From Aphis gossypii (Eukaryota > Arthropoda > Insecta > Hemiptera > Aphididae): DNA of 64,000 bases. The position numbers and the translations under genes are program-made. Within the stretch, counting starts at the first letter, position 1, and each line of letters opens with the position of its first letter. The notes under the pieces are model-generated. The model made no database searches, was not told the DNA's origin, and saw nothing but the letters and a program-made list of their open reading frames with translations. Of this stretch, positions 61,789 through 64,000 are shown piece after piece. The stretch is from contig NC_065532.1 in the NCBI RefSeq assembly GCF_020184175.1, positions 30,690,001 through 30,754,000 on the forward strand, given 5' to 3'.

Positions 61789-62051
61789 TAGTGGTTTTTA
61801 AGCTATTGCCCGCAACCATCTGCAGGTGGTCCGTGACATTCATGCTTTGGAATTTGGATCCGCGGTACTATTTGTGATTCTGTCATTTAGTTATGATAAT
61901 ATGAATATATGATATTTCTTGTAAAAAACTAAACAAAAAAAAAAAAAAAAATACAAAAGAGTAAGTGCTGTGTTTTTTTTTAGTCGGTTTATGTCAAAAA
62001 AAAAAAAAAATTATTGTGTCTCAAAAGATTTAAAAATTTGCGACACCACTG
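61789..62051. mobile_element. hAT-like nonautonomous element (candidate)
   Basis: The left end TAGTGGTTTTTAAGC parallels CAGTGGTTTTTATAA of the element at 347. Just inside, CCCGCAACC and GGTGGTCCGTGAC are the reverse-oriented form of the CACGGACC/GGTTGCGG words there. The right end TTGCGACACCACTG reads CAGTGGTGTCGCAA in reverse. Termini therefore share CAGTGGT (first base T on the left). Two poly(A) tracts (61935-61951, 61996-62009) lie inside. The flanking 8-mers TTAAACTA and GTGACAAG do not match, so two unrelated ends remain possible. Confidence 0.4.
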
Positions 62052-64000
62052 GTGACAAGGAATGTAAGTAATCGTACACGAATATTAAAACAATAATTAA
62101 ATATGATTCATTATAGGTGTTTAGTCATCTTATATGCTGTAACACGTTTATATTACATTTTAGAAGGATTTCATAGTGTTAAATAAAGAATACCTAATTA
62201 ATATTGCTAATCTCTCGGGTGAGTAATATTAATTTTCCCTATGATTTTAATGTATTTTAATTTTAAATATTATTTATAAGCTAAACATACTTAATAATTA
62301 ATATACAATACTACGGATACGAATGATACTATTAATATTTTATACTTTAATTTATTGTGTTATTTTTTTTTTATTATTTATTAAATTAAAATCGAAATAA
62401 AATTTTTATTGAGGATTATCTCTAGTTGGAATTATTGATACGAATAATATATATATATATAATAGAGTAAATAATAACAGTGTATAAAACATATAAAATA
62501 ATAAGCCATAAATGGTTTTTAATTTATTTATTTTTTTAATAAATGTTTAATAATTAATTAATGTTAAATTTATTTCGTAACAAAAGTGTTTTCAATGATG
62601 TATAGTTTATTTGCACGTGTGAGGCTGAGGAAATTTTTCTATAGTAGAAAATATATGCTTCAATTATAGATTTTGAAGGTGGTTTCTGTTTACAAATTGA
62701 AACTTATTTTTTAATTTAATAGAAGAAAGTCGGAATTCGTTAGTATATTTTAAAATAATCTGAAAAAAAAGTATAAATATTCGTTAAAATATTAATACTT
62801 ATTGTTATTAAAATAAGTATTTAGTAATCGTGGCTACCAAAAAGTTAGATCTGCTTCAGTAATTGGAAACATGTTTCATCATAAACAATGATTGAAAAAT
62901 TCAATTTTAATACACACATAACAGTGACTTACTTTTTAATGGCGACGTAAACACTCGAATGAATACTGCAGCAGAGCTTTTTAATACTGTTAATGCTAAA
63001 ATGTAAAATTTAAATTTAAAATTTGAACATATAGAATAATACCTAGGTATATAAAAAATGTAAACAATTTAACTTGCATCTTTTATTTTTCTGGTCTGTT
63101 GAATATACAACCTGTACATTATATTATTTCTATAGCTTTTATCTCCTAAAATCATATTACATCTTTAAACTGAAAAAAACCTTTTTTAAAAAACCTACAC
63201 GTTTTTCGGCCCAGTCATGCGAATGCACTCATTGGGACCGAAGGCTCTGACATTGACAATACAATTGTATGTAATATAATAGCAAGTATATATTTTAAAC
63301 ATCGTGTATATGGATAGGCTTAATATACTTTGTGTATAAACCCTTTTTTATATTAATAATCCGTGCATTGTGAAGGCAAAATAAATCGAAAATAGCTTAC
63401 ACTAAATTGAAAACATTTTTTTCACTCCTGTCACTTACCAGTTCACATAAATCTTTTTACCTAAACGTAAGTAAATTTTTAATGTTTTTGCGTATATATT
63501 TAGTGTACCGAATTTAAAGATAACAATATTATCAAGTACACATTTTAAAATTATCTACCTATTACATTGCATAGTTATATCATGTATACATCATGATTCA
63601 TGAATGTCTACAATAAAAAGATTTATTTTTTATATTTAGATAATACATCATAATATGTATATTAAATTGCAATACAAAATGGACAATATGGTATGTTATT
63701 TATACGTGAAAAATAATTTATAGGTAAGTACTAGGTACATCTTATATAAGTAGGAAGGAAATTTATAAGACGTTAGAACCACTCAGTATTTTACATGTCC
63801 ATTATGTTAATACAACGGTTAAATCAAATGATCGACTTTAACACTGGTTTCAATCATTATTAATACGTTTTTCAAGTTATTATTATTATTAATATTCCCT
63901 TCTAACTCGTTCGATATACTTACGATATCGGTAGATGATAATAATTTATCACTGGCGACAAGTTTAAGAGCATTTATTTTCTATAGAGACCGTTAAACTT
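62052..64000. other. AT-rich noncoding DNA with one hairpin
   Basis: At 63205-63243 TTCGGCCCAGT and ATTGGGACCGAA form an imperfect stem around CATGCGAATGCACTC. An ATACCTAGGTAT palindrome lies at 63039-63050. No gene recognised. Confidence 0.5.

Noticed and set aside
1..64000. CRISPR array, bacterial operon, phage or symbiont DNA
   Set aside because: No regularly spaced identical repeats, no dense gene arrangement and no ribosome-binding-site/ORF pairs; composition and microsatellites are those of an insect nuclear genome.

Overview
The window is nuclear DNA of an insect, most probably an aphid. It is very AT-rich (roughly three quarters A+T by eye). It carries short TTAGG arrays, the arthropod telomere unit, and dispersed repeats of a type I recall from aphid genomes (from memory, not searched). 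It is also enriched in TAGGTACCTA-type palindromes. No bacterial operons, rRNA genes or complete protein-coding genes are visible. The longest open frame is 142 codons, and no conserved cellular protein domain can be read in any frame. The window is best read as a large intergenic or intronic tract.

Layout. 0-5 kb: a short hAT-like element, a CpG-rich island with candidate minus-strand donor sites (1721-1990), a long degenerate dispersed repeat (2879-4372) with an internal ~555-bp duplication, and a tRNA-like SINE head. 5-17 kb: AT-rich DNA with a fossil non-LTR reverse transcriptase tail (6787-7340), a 301-bp hAT-type MITE (11655-11955) and a tRNA-derived SINE-like unit on the minus strand (16545-16715). 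16.7-17.4 kb: a CpG-rich block with good donor sites pointing outward on both strands, the best candidate here for a bidirectional promoter. 18-30 kb: three more copies or fragments of the dispersed repeat, then the clearest feature of the window, a 5'-truncated LINE (29732-30107, minus) with an 11-bp target-site duplication, a poly(A) tail and an unbroken C-terminal reading frame. 30.5-33.3 kb, 41.9-42.5 kb, 44.4-44.8 kb, 48.2-48.5 kb, 50.3-54.5 kb: further CpG-rich islands with microsatellites, hairpins and core-promoter-like motifs but no convincing coding exon. 54.5-64 kb: AT-rich, with one more hAT-like candidate near 61.8-62.05 kb.

The elements do not form a pathway. What can be supported is a landscape of transposon fossils plus unusually many CpG-rich islands that could be non-coding first exons or regulatory regions of genes whose coding exons lie outside. 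Transcript data would settle that.
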